From contig VXQZ01000014.1 in the NCBI GenBank assembly GCA_009838735.1, positions 1 through 64,000 on the forward strand: a stretch of DNA of 64,000 bases, written 5' to 3'. The translations under genes and the position numbers were made by a program. Position 1 is the first letter of the stretch. Every line of letters starts with the position of its first letter. The notes below the pieces were generated by a model. It made no database searches and was not told the origin of the DNA. It was given only the letters and a program-made list of their open reading frames with translations. The DNA is from Chloroflexota bacterium (GTDB taxonomy: Bacteria > Chloroflexota > Dehalococcoidia > Bin125). Below are positions 27,856 through 38,500 of the stretch, one piece after another.

Positions 27856-29067
27856 TCAGGTTTCCCCGGCGCAGCTGAATTCTGTCGCCTGTGTGTAAGG
27901 CTGGACGATTCGAAAGTCGTACAGTCCGGCCGCCGCACCGACGAGCACGCGCACTTGATCAAACCTGCAATCGGCAGCATTGAACACCTCGACGCTTGGG
28001 ATGTGACGCAAGACGGCGATGGGTCCCTCCAGCCGGTGAACACGGTAGACTCGCTCGTTTTCGAGCTGAACCAGCGCACCAAGGGGAAGCCAGGGTTGAG
28101 CGGCCCGCAGTGCATCGTAGAGATAGTCAACCGGTTCCCGTGTGCCTCCGTCGTACTCCCCCACCGGGGCGCCACAGGCGGCAGAAGTTCGCTTCTTCGC
28201 GCGAACTTCGACATGTACGTGCGGCCCAGTTACATTGCCGCGTGCGCCCTGGACACCCAGGCGCTGACCGGGCTCTACCCATTCGTCTTCACCAACGTTT
28301 GCTTGACCTGAATGCGCATAGAGCACGGTTGTATCGGCAGCCTCGTCCCAGATCGCGATCGTGCCCGATCCAGTGCCATTCTGGGCTCGTTCGACGGATC
28401 CACGGGTAAGAGCGTAGTAGGGGGCATTACGAACTGGGGCCGCAGCGTCCCAGCCGGCATGCGGCCATAGCCTCCAAACCCCCTGGCAGCTGTATGTCCT
28501 TTTCTCCCTTGGTTCTTCTGCGCCATACTCGCTGGTGGATTGCGCCTGCGCACCGCCGAAGAGGTAGGTCATCAGCAGTGCCCGCTTGCAGCCATCGTCC
28601 CCTCCTGGGCAGATCGCCACACGGGATGTCCGGAGCCACGTACTGCTGTTTGGAATGAGGTTCCGATTCCGTGGGAGGAATCGTTCGGCCTGACCGGAGA
28701 GGGCAAAGCCGAACTCGATCGATCCAGTTCTAGCATCGCGACGTGCGCTCACTTGTCCGTTCAGTCCCTCTGAGATTGATACCGGTTCGCTGGACACCCA
28801 GTGATCGGCGACCCAGTCTGCAGGCCTTGGCTGGGGCCAGGAGACCAACTCCCAGCCTCGTCACCAATCCTGATACTGATCGCGGACCGTCAGGTTTTGC
28901 ACCCAACTCACCAGCGTGCCGTCGTACTCTGTACTCCAACGAGCCCAAATCGCGATCCGTGTCCACGGCTCAGATTCTGACTGGGCTGTACCACTAAGGC
29001 CAATCCCAGCACCGATCAGCACGGCGATGGCCATCAGCGTCGCGTAAAGTCCGTGGAGTCTCGTCAT
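27856..29067 (-). pseudogene. Exported M23-type (LytM) peptidase gene with in-frame TGA
   Basis: From the ATG at 29067 (GGAGG at 7-8 bases) the frame encodes a signal peptide (LHGLYATLMAIAVLIGAGIGLSG), then RDQYQDW, TGA (28861-28863), and continues in the same frame as RGWELVSWPQPRPADWV. The C-terminal part has the M23 metallopeptidase signatures HAGWD and GPHVHVEVR with VLYAHSG, so both zinc-ligand pairs are present. M23 enzymes cleave peptidoglycan cross-bridges or act as scaffolds. Either a nonsense mutation has killed the gene, there is a sequencing error, or translation restarts at TTG 28848 without a signal peptide. Confidence 0.65.
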
Positions 29068-29616
29068 TCGCATTCCTCCCCGTCTTCCCCTCTCGGGCAA
29101 GAGCCTTACAGAAACTCGCTTTACCGATACTCCTCGTATGATGCTCTCCTTTTGCTGGTTGGATCAGCGATCCGCGGAACGATAACTAGCTGTATCGCCC
29201 CAAGAACACCTTGAGAGTGTGCCTACACGCGCTTGGCCCTCAATAGCCGCCTAACCAGCCGCAGGACTGACAGTGGTGTTTCCGCTCATCTTGAGTAGTT
29301 GGGACAGACATCGAATGAGAGATGCCGCACTTGTCGACGGACTTATACAGACGCGCATCGCAGACCTCCCTCGCCTATCGGATCAAGACCTCCTCTATGA
29401 TCCCACACGCTCCTCCTTTGGCAGCCTGCTAATCCTGGCACCTGCCCCTGTCAAGAGACGGTGGGCGCTGGGGCGGTTGGCGGAACTCGACGGCAAAATC
29501 AAGGTATGCGGGCACCTGAGGTCGACTACTGCCCGGCCTCCTACTGCAGGGGGTCGCGGCAACGACGGAGGAGTGACCGCGCAAGGCTCCTTGCACCTGC
29601 CAACTAGAATCCTCCC
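29068..29616. other. Promoter region of the type I RM operon; no certain gene
   Basis: About 550 bases between the M23 pseudogene (leftward) and hsdM (rightward). An ORF at 29273 on the plus strand runs out of frame into hsdM and has no recognisable domain, so I do not call it. The region must contain the hsdM promoter, but no clear consensus was found. Confidence 0.4.
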
Positions 29617-31191
29617 ATGCCAAAGTCCAAGACGCCAACACAAGCCCCAAACACCGCAACGACTGGATACGAAGCTCAGCTCTGGGAGATGGCCGACGCG
29701 CTGCGCGGCAGCATGGACGCAGCCGAGTACAAGCACGTCGTCCTCGGCCTGATTTTCCTAAAGTACATCTCCGACGCGTTCGAGGAGCAATACCAGCGAT
29801 TGCAGAGGGTTGATTTCGCGGATCCTGAGGATCCCGACGAGTACCGCGCCGAGAGCATCTTCTGGGTACCGCCCGAGGCTCGCTGGGGACACCTGCAGCA
29901 TCAGGCTCCGCAGCCCACGATTGGTCAACTCGTGGACGACGCGATGTCCGCCATTGAGCGCGACAATCCCTCTCTACGGGACATCTTGCCGAAGGACTAT
30001 TCGCGCCCTGCGCTCGACAAGCAGCGGCTCGGACAACTGATCAGCATGATCAGCAACATCCAGGTCGGCGATCAGGAATCCCGGTCCCGCGATGTCCTGG
30101 GGCGCGTCTACGAGTACTTCCTCTCCCGCTTCGCCAGTGCGGAGGGCAAGGGCGGCGGCGAGTTCTACACCCCGAACTCGGTCGTCCGATTACTGGTCGA
30201 AATGATCGAGCCGTATCGCGGCCGCGTCTACGATCCGTGCTGCGGCTCTTCGGGGATGTTCGTCCAGTCCGCCGAGTTCGTGAACGCTCATGCGACCGGG
30301 AACGGCAACGGCGGCAAGGCGAAGTCCGACATCTCCATCTACGGCCAGGAGTCGAACCACACGACCTGGCGGCTGGCCAAGATGAACCTCGCCATTCGCG
30401 GCATCGAGGGACAGATTGCGCATGGCGACAGCTTCCACAACGACCGGCATCCCGACCTCAAGGCCGACTTCATCCTCGCCAATCCGCCCTTCAACATCTC
30501 CGACTGGGGCGGCGATCGCCTGCGCGACGACCGGCGCTGGCAGTTCGGTGTTCCGCCGGCGGGCAACGCCAACTTCGCCTGGGTCCAACACATGGCGCAC
30601 CACTTGGCGCCCAACGGCGTCGCCGGCTTCGTGCTGGCCAACGGCTCCATGTCCTCCAATCAGTCCGGCGAGGGCGAGATTCGCAAGAACTTGATCCAGG
30701 CCGGATTGGTGGACTGCATGGTCGCGATGCCCGGTCAACTCTTCTACTCGACGCAGATTCCCGTCTGTCTCTGGTTCCTGGCGCGCAACCGCCGCGACGA
30801 GCTGCTCTTCATCGACGCCCGCAAGCTCGGCCGCATGACCGACCGCACGCATCGTGAGCTGACCGAGGACGACATTGCTCGTATCGCAGGCACGTACCAC
30901 GCCTGGCGCGATCGCGGCGACGCCTACGAGGACATTCCCGGTTTCTGCAAGGCCGCCAGCGTTGACGTGGTCGCCAGGCACGACTTTGTGCTCACGCCCG
31001 GCCGCTATGTCGGCGCGGAACCGCAGCCAGACGACGGCGAGCCGTTCGAAGAGAAAATGACGCGCTTCGCCGCGCAATGGCGCGAGCAGCAGGCGGAGGC
31101 GGCCCGTCTGGACGCGGAAATCGAGGCGAACCTGACCGCGTTGGGATTCGGTACCAATAGGGCCTCGTCTTCGTCTAGCCAATCCGTCTAG
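29617..31191 (+). CDS. hsdM: Type I restriction-modification DNA methyltransferase subunit M
   Basis: A 524-aa N6-adenine methyltransferase subunit. The N-terminal helical domain ([36 protein letters not shown]) is typical of HsdM. The SAM-binding motif is [12 protein letters not shown] (residues about 205-216) and the catalytic motif is NPPFN, in [15 protein letters not shown] (about 290). With HsdS it forms the methyltransferase that marks the host recognition site and, with HsdR, the restriction complex. The length is normal. It is first in an operon whose hsdS is separated from it by a toxin-antitoxin pair rather than adjacent. Confidence 0.95.
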   Translation: MPKSKTPTQAPNTATTGYEAQLWEMADALRGSMDAAEYKHVVLGLIFLKYISDAFEEQYQRLQRVDFADPEDPDEYRAESIFWVPPEARWGHLQHQAPQPTIGQLVDDAMSAIERDNPSLRDILPKDYSRPALDKQRLGQLISMISNIQVGDQESRSRDVLGRVYEYFLSRFASAEGKGGGEFYTPNSVVRLLVEMIEPYRGRVYDPCCGSSGMFVQSAEFVNAHATGNGNGGKAKSDISIYGQESNHTTWRLAKMNLAIRGIEGQIAHGDSFHNDRHPDLKADFILANPPFNISDWGGDRLRDDRRWQFGVPPAGNANFAWVQHMAHHLAPNGVAGFVLANGSMSSNQSGEGEIRKNLIQAGLVDCMVAMPGQLFYSTQIPVCLWFLARNRRDELLFIDARKLGRMTDRTHRELTEDDIARIAGTYHAWRDRGDAYEDIPGFCKAASVDVVARHDFVLTPGRYVGAEPQPDDGEPFEEKMTRFAAQWREQQAEAARLDAEIEANLTALGFGTNRASSSSSQSV

Positions 31192-31204
31192 ACTGAGAAG
31201 CACT

Positions 31205-31459
31205 ATGACTGACTGGCCCCTGCAAGACGCCAAAAACCGATTCAGCGCCGTGGTCGACGCCGCTCTCGCCGGCGATCCTCAGCGCGTCACCCGCCGCGGG
31301 CAACCCGCCGTCGTCGTGCTCGCTGTGGACGAGTACGAGCGACTCCGACTGATTGAACAGGCGAACGCGCCCTCGCTGGCCGAACTGCTGCTCGACATCC
31401 CCCAGGACGGCCAGGAGTTCGAACGACTAACCCTGCCGGTCCGCGAGCCCGACCTCTGA
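31205..31459 (+). CDS. Type II toxin-antitoxin antitoxin, Phd/YefM family
   Basis: An 84-aa protein whose N-terminus (WPLQDAKNRFSAVVDAAL, TRRGQPAVVVLAVDEYERL) is the classic Phd/YefM fold that binds operator DNA and, through the C-terminal tail, the toxin. The tail (FERLTLPVREPDL) would be the neutralising segment. The stop codon overlaps the start of the VapC-like toxin (TGATG), as in many such pairs. It lies 13 bases after hsdM and so is transcribed within the RM operon. Confidence 0.9.
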   Translation: MTDWPLQDAKNRFSAVVDAALAGDPQRVTRRGQPAVVVLAVDEYERLRLIEQANAPSLAELLLDIPQDGQEFERLTLPVREPDL

Positions 31460-31884
31460 TGTTCCTGGTCGATACCGACGTGCTTTCCGCCTTGCGCCGC
31501 GGCGAACGACATCCCCTTGCGGCTCGCTGGCTCGCCGCCCAACGCACCTCCGATCTCTTCCTGAGCGTCATCACTATCGGAGAAATCGAACGCGGCATCG
31601 AGCGGGAACAGGGACGAGACGCTGCGTTCGCACGCGCGCTCTCGGACTGGCTCGACCGCGTGCTCGCCTGGTACGGAGACCGGATTCTCCCTGTCCACCT
31701 CCCGAGTGCGCGCCGCTGGGGGCGCCTCTCGGCCGCGCTCGGGCACGAGGGCGCCGACCTGATCATCGCCGCCACCGCGCTGGAACACGGCCTGACCGTC
31801 GTCACTCGCAACGTCCGGCACTTCGAACCCACCTCAGTGCCGGTGTTCAACCCCTTTGTCGACCGCGAGACGGCCGATGACTGA
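31459..31884 (+). CDS. PIN-domain toxin, VapC/FitB-like
   Basis: A 141-aa PIN-domain ribonuclease. The acidic metal-binding residues are visible in FLVDTDVLSAL (Asp near residue 5), ITIGEIERGI (Glu), GADLIIAATALEHG (Asp) and VVTRNVRHF. Family members cleave tRNA or rRNA when not bound by antitoxin. The ATG overlaps the antitoxin stop. The 3' end overlaps the preferred hsdS start by eight bases, so toxin translation is coupled both to its antitoxin and to the specificity subunit. Confidence 0.9.
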   Translation: MFLVDTDVLSALRRGERHPLAARWLAAQRTSDLFLSVITIGEIERGIEREQGRDAAFARALSDWLDRVLAWYGDRILPVHLPSARRWGRLSAALGHEGADLIIAATALEHGLTVVTRNVRHFEPTSVPVFNPFVDRETADD

Positions 31885-33157
31885 CAACGGCTGGCGCGAA
31901 TACTCGATCGGAGAGATAGCTGATGTCGTCGGCGGCGGAACGCCCTCGACCAAGGGTCCGGAGAACTTCGACGGTGATATCCCGTGGCTAACCCCGAAAG
32001 ACCTCTCCGGTCCACATGATCGCTTCATTGAGCGCGGTGCACGCAATCTATCGCAGCAGGGCCTCGACAGTTCCTCGGCGAGGCTGCTCCCGGCAGGTTC
32101 CGTCCTCCTGTCGACACGCGCACCGATCGGATATGTCGCCTTGGCCAAGAACCCGATCTCGACCAACCAGGGATTTCGCAGCCTGAAGGTGAAGGATGGG
32201 TTCTCGGCTGAGTACCTGTACTACTGGCTGGCCGCCAACACTGACGAACTGGAACGTCACGCCTTCGGTACTACATTCCGCGAATTGTCGGGATCCTCGC
32301 TAAAGGGCATTCGACTCCATCTCCCACCCCTCGACGAGCAACGGCGCATCGCCCACATCCTCGGGACCCTCGACGACAAGATCGAACTCAACCGACGCAT
32401 GAGCGAGACCCTCGAAGCCATGGCCCAGGCCCTCTTCAAGTCCTGGTTCGTCGATTTCGACCCCGTCCGAGCCAAGGCCCAGGGCCGCCCAACCGGCATC
32501 CCATCGCACCTCGACGCACTCTTCCCCAACTCGTTCCAGGACTCGGAGGTGGGCGAGATTCCGTTTGGGTGGAAGGTCGGCACGTTGGGAGACATCTGCC
32601 GAAAACCCCAGTACGGCTACACACAGTCGGCGCAGACAGATCCAGTCGGACCCAAGTTCCTCCGAATCACTGACATCAATAAGCAGCCGTGGGTCGAGTG
32701 GGAGTCGGTACCCCACTGCGAAATCACGTCGGAGGACATCGAGAGGTATCGACTCCACCACGGCGACATCCTCATCGCGCGTATGGCGGATCCTGGCCAC
32801 GGCAGCATGGTGGAAGGCGAACCTGACGCTGTCTTCGCCTCGTACCTGATCCGGTTCCGACCGGTGCGCGAGCGCTACGCACGCTATCTCCAGTATTGGC
32901 TGCGCTCTGAGCGCTATTGGGAACTGGTTCACGGAAGACGAACAGGAACGACACGGGCCAATCTCAACGCCAAAGCGCTAAGCGGGTTCCCACTCCTCGT
33001 GCCTCCAGATTTCGTTCTGAGTGGATTCGGGGATCGAATTGACGGCCTACGTGCGCGCGTTGTGGCAAACATCTCGGATTCACACAGCCTGGCCAAACAG
33101 CGTGATGCCTTACTAACGCACCTGTTGCCGGACAGGTTGGGAGAACCTTACCAATGA
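31877..33157 (+). CDS. hsdS: Type I restriction-modification specificity subunit S
   Basis: A 426-aa protein (ATG 31877; the track uses GTG 31856) with two target-recognition domains. TRD1 starts WREYSIGEIADVVGGGTPSTK and TRD2 starts GWKVGTLGDICRKPQYGYTQ. The central conserved helix is LPPLDEQRRIAHILGTLDDKIELNRRMSETLE with the family-typical ALFKSWFVDFDPV. A second conserved region near the C-terminus is shorter (LAKQRDALLTHLLPDRL). HsdS sets the bipartite DNA sequence recognised. The gene overlaps the upstream VapC gene and, by four bases (ATGA), the downstream deoxyribosyltransferase-like gene. Confidence 0.95.
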   Translation: MTDNGWREYSIGEIADVVGGGTPSTKGPENFDGDIPWLTPKDLSGPHDRFIERGARNLSQQGLDSSSARLLPAGSVLLSTRAPIGYVALAKNPISTNQGFRSLKVKDGFSAEYLYYWLAANTDELERHAFGTTFRELSGSSLKGIRLHLPPLDEQRRIAHILGTLDDKIELNRRMSETLEAMAQALFKSWFVDFDPVRAKAQGRPTGIPSHLDALFPNSFQDSEVGEIPFGWKVGTLGDICRKPQYGYTQSAQTDPVGPKFLRITDINKQPWVEWESVPHCEITSEDIERYRLHHGDILIARMADPGHGSMVEGEPDAVFASYLIRFRPVRERYARYLQYWLRSERYWELVHGRRTGTTRANLNAKALSGFPLLVPPDFVLSGFGDRIDGLRARVVANISDSHSLAKQRDALLTHLLPDRLGEPYQ

Positions 33158-34149
33158 CCAACGGCTTCCAGTGTCGGATCTGGGAAACGCAGACAGGACG
33201 CCACCAGACAGATACCGATCGAGACACGACGATAGTTCTCGATTCTCCAAGGGCCGGCGGAGCGTACGAGATCACACTCGAAGCGCAAGCGCCCGTTCGG
33301 CGGTTGGATGACCTCGAAAAAGCACGGCTGACGACATGGCTTGTGGACCAGCGCCTGCATGGCGTTAGCGTGCCTTTGATCACCACCCAGAGCGTGGAAG
33401 TGGCTCGAAACGCGCCGCCTCTATCTGTTGCCAAGCGCGCAGACCGGCTCTTGCAACTGTTCGCGAAGAGGTCGAGTCGGGTCGGGGAACAGCTGTGGGT
33501 CGCAGCCATGGAGGCGAGTGATGAGAGGTCCGAGTTACCTGAGCCTCTCCGGAACTACTGGGAGGCTCAAGCTTGGTCTGAGTCACCGATTGCCGGAGAG
33601 ATTGACTATCTTGCCAACTATCTGAGTACCAGTGGATGGCTGGAGTATCCGCGTTCACGTGATTACCGCATCATAGTTGTGACAGTTGACGGATACAGCC
33701 GCCTGCAGTCCCTAGAGACGAAGGTTCTCACGAGGCAGGCCTTCGTGGCCATGTGGTTCCACAAGGAAACGAATCACGCGTTCGACCAAGGAATTCGACC
33801 TGCGATCGAGGAGGCCGGATACGCCGCCATGCGTATCGATCGCAAGGAGCACAACAACAAGATCGATGACGAGATCATCGCGGAGATACGCCGCTCGAGG
33901 TTTCTCGTTGCTGATTTTTCACACGGTGAGGCCGGAGCACGAGGCGGAGTCTACTACGAGGCAGGCTTCGCTCATGGGCTGAACATTTCCGTCATCTACA
34001 CCTGCCGCAAAGCGGACATCGACAAACTCCACTTCGACACCCGCCAGTACAACCACATCGTTTGGGAATCGCCCGAGGAACTGCGAGAGGCGCTGAAGAA
34101 CCGCATTCTCGCGGTCATCGGCGAGGGGCCCGGCGTCTCGGCGAGCTGA
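33154..34149 (+). CDS. Protein with C-terminal nucleoside 2-deoxyribosyltransferase-like domain
   Basis: A 331-aa protein whose first 190 residues are unrecognised and mostly helical. The C-terminal domain (about 195-325) starts AFVAMWFHKETNHAFDQGIRPAIEEAGY and carries EIIAEIRRSRFLVADFS and GARGGVYYEAGFAHGL. This is the fold and Glu-containing motif (E269) of nucleoside 2-deoxyribosyltransferase-like proteins, a superfamily that also contains defence effectors acting on nucleotides. It overlaps hsdS by four bases, so it is part of the RM operon. I infer a nucleotide- or base-cleaving effector or sensor tied to restriction; the N-terminal half would be the sensing part. The activity is unproven. 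Confidence 0.68.
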   Translation: MTNGFQCRIWETQTGRHQTDTDRDTTIVLDSPRAGGAYEITLEAQAPVRRLDDLEKARLTTWLVDQRLHGVSVPLITTQSVEVARNAPPLSVAKRADRLLQLFAKRSSRVGEQLWVAAMEASDERSELPEPLRNYWEAQAWSESPIAGEIDYLANYLSTSGWLEYPRSRDYRIIVVTVDGYSRLQSLETKVLTRQAFVAMWFHKETNHAFDQGIRPAIEEAGYAAMRIDRKEHNNKIDDEIIAEIRRSRFLVADFSHGEAGARGGVYYEAGFAHGLNISVIYTCRKADIDKLHFDTRQYNHIVWESPEELREALKNRILAVIGEGPGVSAS

Positions 34150-34391
34150 ATCCAAGTGCGCAGGGAACGCTCCTGGAGTGGCCGCCGAACGGGAATCCGA
34201 CGGCGAATCAATAGGCCGCCCTCGAACTGGAATTCCTCTCACGTTTTCGAGGCGCTGGCGCATGGCCTCGACGACACGCGAGCCGGTGGATTCTCAATGT
34301 CCCGTCACTGCCGCTACGCTCAGCAACACGAAGGCTGGCGGAAGAAGGCTAGAACGGCCGTGTGCATGGCCGTGCAACGGAGGCTGAGAGG
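34150..34391. other. Short non-coding gap in the RM operon
   Basis: About 240 bases between the deoxyribosyltransferase-like gene and the DUF433 gene. Overlapping ORFs in this gap show no recognisable domain. It may hold an internal promoter for the second TA module. Confidence 0.35.
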
Positions 34392-35084
34392 GTGAACGTC
34401 GAACTCGAGTCATTGAGTAGCTCGCGCGCATTTGAGGGCATCTACGACCTGCCTGAAGCGGCCAGGTACCTGAGCGCTTCCTGGCAAGGCCCTCCTTTGT
34501 TGGCGGTGAGTTCCTCGAAGATGATCGGTTGGATTCGAAAAGGGGTGGCCTCTAGAGATCTTGTGGAAATCGGCGGCCGAGAGCTGTTGATCGGATTCGA
34601 AGACCTGATCTCGATGCGCGTGATCGCCGCGTTGCGAGCCGCGAACGTGAGCTGGCCCGCCGTACGCGAGGCGGAGCGTTGGTTGCGCCGGGAAACGGGT
34701 TCCGAGCGACCCTTCGCGACCGAGACCATCTGGACCGGTCAGCGTCAGGTGTTCATCGAATGGAAGAGGCAACTCGTCTCAGCCAGCACTTCGGGCCAGG
34801 CCGCATTCGACTTCCTATTGGAGTTCCTGATTCCCGTCCACGGCTTGCTGTTCAACGAAGAGACCCACATGGCCAAGTCATGGGAGCCAAGCGGCGGCGT
34901 CGTGCTGGAGCCCGCCGTCCAGTTCGGGGCGCCCTGCATCAAGGGGACGAGGATTCCCACGCGCACAGTCGCCGGGATGATCGAAGCCGGCGACTCGCCG
35001 GAATACGTGGCGCGAGCGTTCGATCAGCCCATCGAAGCCATAGAGGAAGCCTGTGAGTGGGAACGACTCCTCCGAGCTGCCTAA
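34392..35084 (+). CDS. DUF433-domain antitoxin with N-terminal DNA-binding-like region
   Basis: I prefer the GTG at 34392, which has GGAGG eight bases upstream, over the track start at 34362, giving 230 aa. The N-terminal part (GIYDLPEAARYLSASW, MIGWIRKGVA, FEDLISMRVIAALRAANVSW) resembles a MerR/HTH-like DNA-reading region. The C-terminal DUF433 domain is seen in VLEPAVQFGAPCIKGTRIPTRTVAGMIEAGDSPEYVARAFD. DUF433 proteins are typical partners of DUF5615 PIN-like toxins, and that toxin gene follows with a 32-base overlap. It is the second toxin-antitoxin pair inside the type I RM operon. Confidence 0.8.
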   Translation: MNVELESLSSSRAFEGIYDLPEAARYLSASWQGPPLLAVSSSKMIGWIRKGVASRDLVEIGGRELLIGFEDLISMRVIAALRAANVSWPAVREAERWLRRETGSERPFATETIWTGQRQVFIEWKRQLVSASTSGQAAFDFLLEFLIPVHGLLFNEETHMAKSWEPSGGVVLEPAVQFGAPCIKGTRIPTRTVAGMIEAGDSPEYVARAFDQPIEAIEEACEWERLLRAA

Positions 35085-35493
35085 CCCCCAGTTCCTGCTC
35101 GACGAATCACTCGACCCTAACGTCGCGAAGGCTCTTGAAGCGGTCGGCTACGACATTGTGGATGTCAAGACGGCGATGGATCCAGACAAGGAAGGGCGCC
35201 AGATCCTCGACGCCGAGATTATCGAGTGGTGCCGCATGCGCGGATCCGTCTGGATTCACGCCGACGATCGCGCCCGACGTGATCACAAGAAGCAGTTGCA
35301 GACGAGCGGGATCAGAACGCTGTTGGTCCGCCGACCGGGCGGTAGGATGACCGGTCGCGAGCAGCTTCGCATCCTGGCCTTCGTGATCCCGCAACTGCTC
35401 GATCGTTACAACCAGTCGCCACGGATACGTCACTACCGCACCGGCGCGGTCGATCCGCTCTCGAGACCATCGCTGCGCCCGGTTGAGATTTAG
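35053..35493 (+). CDS. DUF5615 PIN-like toxin
   Basis: A 146-aa product from a GTG that overlaps the antitoxin gene. The N-terminus PQFLLDESLDPNVAKALEAVGYDIVDV has the paired acidic residues of DUF5615 PIN-like proteins (related to Mut7-C), and VWIHADDRARRDHKKQL supplies the second acidic cluster. These proteins are predicted RNases neutralised by DUF433 partners. The C-terminal 30 residues are basic and poorly conserved. It lies nine bases upstream of hsdR, placing it firmly within the operon. Confidence 0.8.
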   Translation: MSGNDSSELPNPQFLLDESLDPNVAKALEAVGYDIVDVKTAMDPDKEGRQILDAEIIEWCRMRGSVWIHADDRARRDHKKQLQTSGIRTLLVRRPGGRMTGREQLRILAFVIPQLLDRYNQSPRIRHYRTGAVDPLSRPSLRPVEI

Positions 35494-35502
35494 GCTGCGG
35501 GC

Positions 35503-38500
35503 ATGACCACCATCAGCGAAGCCGATGTCGAGGAGATCGCCCTCGGTCACCTCCGCAATCTCGGCTGGGACACCGCCTACGGCCCCGAAATCGAGCGCGA
35601 CTACTCGCAGGTCTTCTTCGAGGATCGCCTCGGAGCCGCCCTCGCCGCTCTCAATCCCGATCTGCCCGACGACGCGTTGGAGAGTGCCTTCCGCAAGCTG
35701 ACCCAACCCGAGGGTTCCACCCTCGAGACTCGTAACCGCGCCTTGCACCGGATGCTCATCTGGGGCGTCGAGGTGGAGTATCGCGACGGAGATCGCATCC
35801 GTGGCGGCCAAGTCAAGGTCATCGACTTCGACGACCCAGCCGCTAACGACTATCTCGCCGTCAACCAGTTCACGGTCACCGAACGCGACCACAACCACCG
35901 ACCCGACATCGTCCTGTTCGTCAACGGCCTGCCACTTGGCGTGATCGAACTCAAGAATCCGACCGACGAAAACGCCACCGTCAAGAGCGCCTGGCAACAG
36001 CTGCAAACCTACAAGGCGCACATCCCTGCGCTCTTCACGTTCAACGAGCTGCTGATCGTCTCCGACGGTACGGAAGCCCGAATCGGCTCCCTCACCGCCG
36101 GCTGGGAGTGGTTCAAGCCCTGGCGCACGATCACTGGGGAACAACTGGCCGATTCGAACCTGCCCGAGATGCAGGTGCTGCTCGCCGGCGCCTGTCAGCA
36201 CTCGCGCCTCCTCACGCTCGTCCGAAACTTCGTGATCTTCGAGGACGACGGCGGAGCAATCGTCAAGAAACTGGCCAGTTATCACCAGTTCCACGCGGTC
36301 AGGATCGCCGTTCGTGAAACCCTCCGGGCGACCGAGTCGACGGTCCGGGAGCCGCCGGGCCGCTACGAGTCGGGCCGACGACGCGGCGGCGATCCGGGCG
36401 ACCGCAGAATCGGCGTCGTCTGGCACACGCAGGGTTCCGGCAAGAGCCTGACCATGGCCTGCTTTGCCGGCGCCATCATCCGCGAACCCGCGATGCATAA
36501 TCCGACCATTGTCGTGCTCACTGACCGCAACGATCTGGACGATCAGCTCTTCGGCACTTTCTCACGCTGTCAGGACTTGCTGCGCCAACCGCCCACGCAG
36601 GCGGAGACCCGGACCGACCTGCGCGACAAGCTCAATGTCCAGGCGGGCCGCGTCGTCTTCACCACGATTCAGAAGTTCTTCCCCGACGCCAAGGGTGATC
36701 AGCATCCGCTGCTCTCCAACCGGCACAACATCGTCGTGATCGCCGATGAAGCGCACCGCAGCCAGTACGACTTCCTCGACGGCTTCGCGCGGCACATGCG
36801 CGACGCGCTCCCGCGCGCCTCGTTCGTCGGCTTCACCGGAACGCCGATTGAGAGAGAAGACGCCAACACGCGCGCCGTCTTCGGCGACTACATCAGCATT
36901 TACGACATTCAGCGATCCGTCGCAGACGAGGCGACGGTCCCCATCTACTACGAAAGTCGCTTGGCAAAGCTCGCCCTCGATGAAGATGAGCGTCCGGACA
37001 TCGACCCTGACTTCGACGAGGCCACGGAAGGGGAGGAAGTCGAGCGAAAGGAACGCCTGAAGACCAAATGGGCGCAGCTCGAAGCGATCGTTGGGTCTGA
37101 GAAGCGAATCAAGCTCGTCGCTCAGGACATCGTCGATCACTTCGAGCAACGTCTCGAGGTCCTCGAAGGAAAGGCGATGACCGTCTGCATGAGCCGGCGC
37201 ATCTGCGTCGATCTCTACAGGGAATTGGTCCAGCTCCGGCCGGAATGGCATGACGATGCCGACGAAAAGGGGACGATCAAGGTCGTAATGACTGGCTCGG
37301 CCTCGGACCCACTCGATTGGCAGCCCCACATCCGCAACAAGCCCCGGCGCGAGGCCCTCGCCAACCGCTTCCGCGACGCCAACGATCCGCTTCAAGTCGT
37401 ATTGGTCCGCGACATGTGGCTGACGGGCTTCGACGCGCCAAGCCTGCACACGATGTACGTCGACAAGCCGATGCGCGGTCACGGTCTGATGCAGGCCATC
37501 GCCCGCGTCAACCGGGTGTTCAAGGACAAACCGGGCGGCCTCGTGGTCGACTACCTCGGGCTGGCTCACGAGCTCAAGCGGGCTCTCGCCACCTATACCG
37601 AGAGCGGCGGTCTCGGCAAGACGACCATCGACCAAGACGAAGCCGTGGCGGTGCTGCAGGAGAAGTACGAGGTCTGTCTCGGTCTCTTCCACGGCTTCGA
37701 TTGGTCCCAATGGGTGAACGGCACGCCGTCTGAGCGTCTGGCGCTTCTCCCACCCGCGCAGGAACACATCCTCAAGCAAGACGACGGCAAAGAGCGTTGT
37801 CTCGACGCCGTTAGGGCGCTGACCCAGGCATTCGCACTGGCCGTGCCGCACGAAGAAGCGCTGCGCATTCGCGACGATGTCGCCTTCTTCCAAGCTGTGC
37901 GCGCCTCGTTGGCTAAGCGAGCCGCAGGCGAGTCGCGCTCGGAGGAAGAACTGGAACTCGCCGTCCGCCAGATCATCTCCCGCGCCGTGGCTCCGGAGGG
38001 CGTGATCGACATCTTCGCGGCCGCAGGGCTGGACAAGCCTGACATATCTGTCCTCTCCGAGGAGTTCCTCGCTGAGGTCCAGAGCATGCCATACCGCAAT
38101 CTCGCCGTCGAGTTGCTGCAGAAACTCCTCAAAGGCGAAATCGCCACAAGGCGGCGCCAAAACGTCGTCAAGGCCCGCTCGTTCGCGGAGATGCTAGAGC
38201 GCTCGCTCCTGCGCTACCAGAACCGGGCGATTGAGGCAGCGCAAGTCATCGAGGAATTGATCGAACTTGCGCGACAGATGCGGGATGCGAGCGCCCGAGG
38301 CGAGGAGCTCGGTCTTTCAGATGACGAGTTGGCCTTCTACGACGCCCTCGAAACGAACGACAGCGCGGTCAAGGTCCTCGGTGACGACACCCTGAGAGAG
38401 ATCGCTCGAGAGTTGGTCGAAACGGTGCGTTCGAGCACGACAATCGATTGGACACTGAGGGAGGATGTTCGCGCACGACTCCGCGTTCTCGTGCGCCGCA

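Noticed and set aside
28861-28863. TGA recoded as a sense codon (for example Trp) in the M23 gene
   Set aside because: Many intact genes here, including the metalloprotease at 16498 and the DUF4325 and hsdS genes, end with TGA, so it is used as a normal stop.
29273-29752. Plus-strand ORF of 159 aa upstream of hsdM
   Set aside because: Runs out of frame into hsdM, no domain and no convincing ribosome binding site; could not be supported as a gene.
35107-36498. Minus-strand ORF of 463 aa over the DUF5615 gene and the hsdR 5' end
   Set aside because: Shadow; covers two unrelated well-supported plus-strand genes.
36562-38160. Minus-strand ORF of 532 aa across hsdR
   Set aside because: Shadow of hsdR; no recognisable motif, and hsdR motifs are intact on the plus strand.
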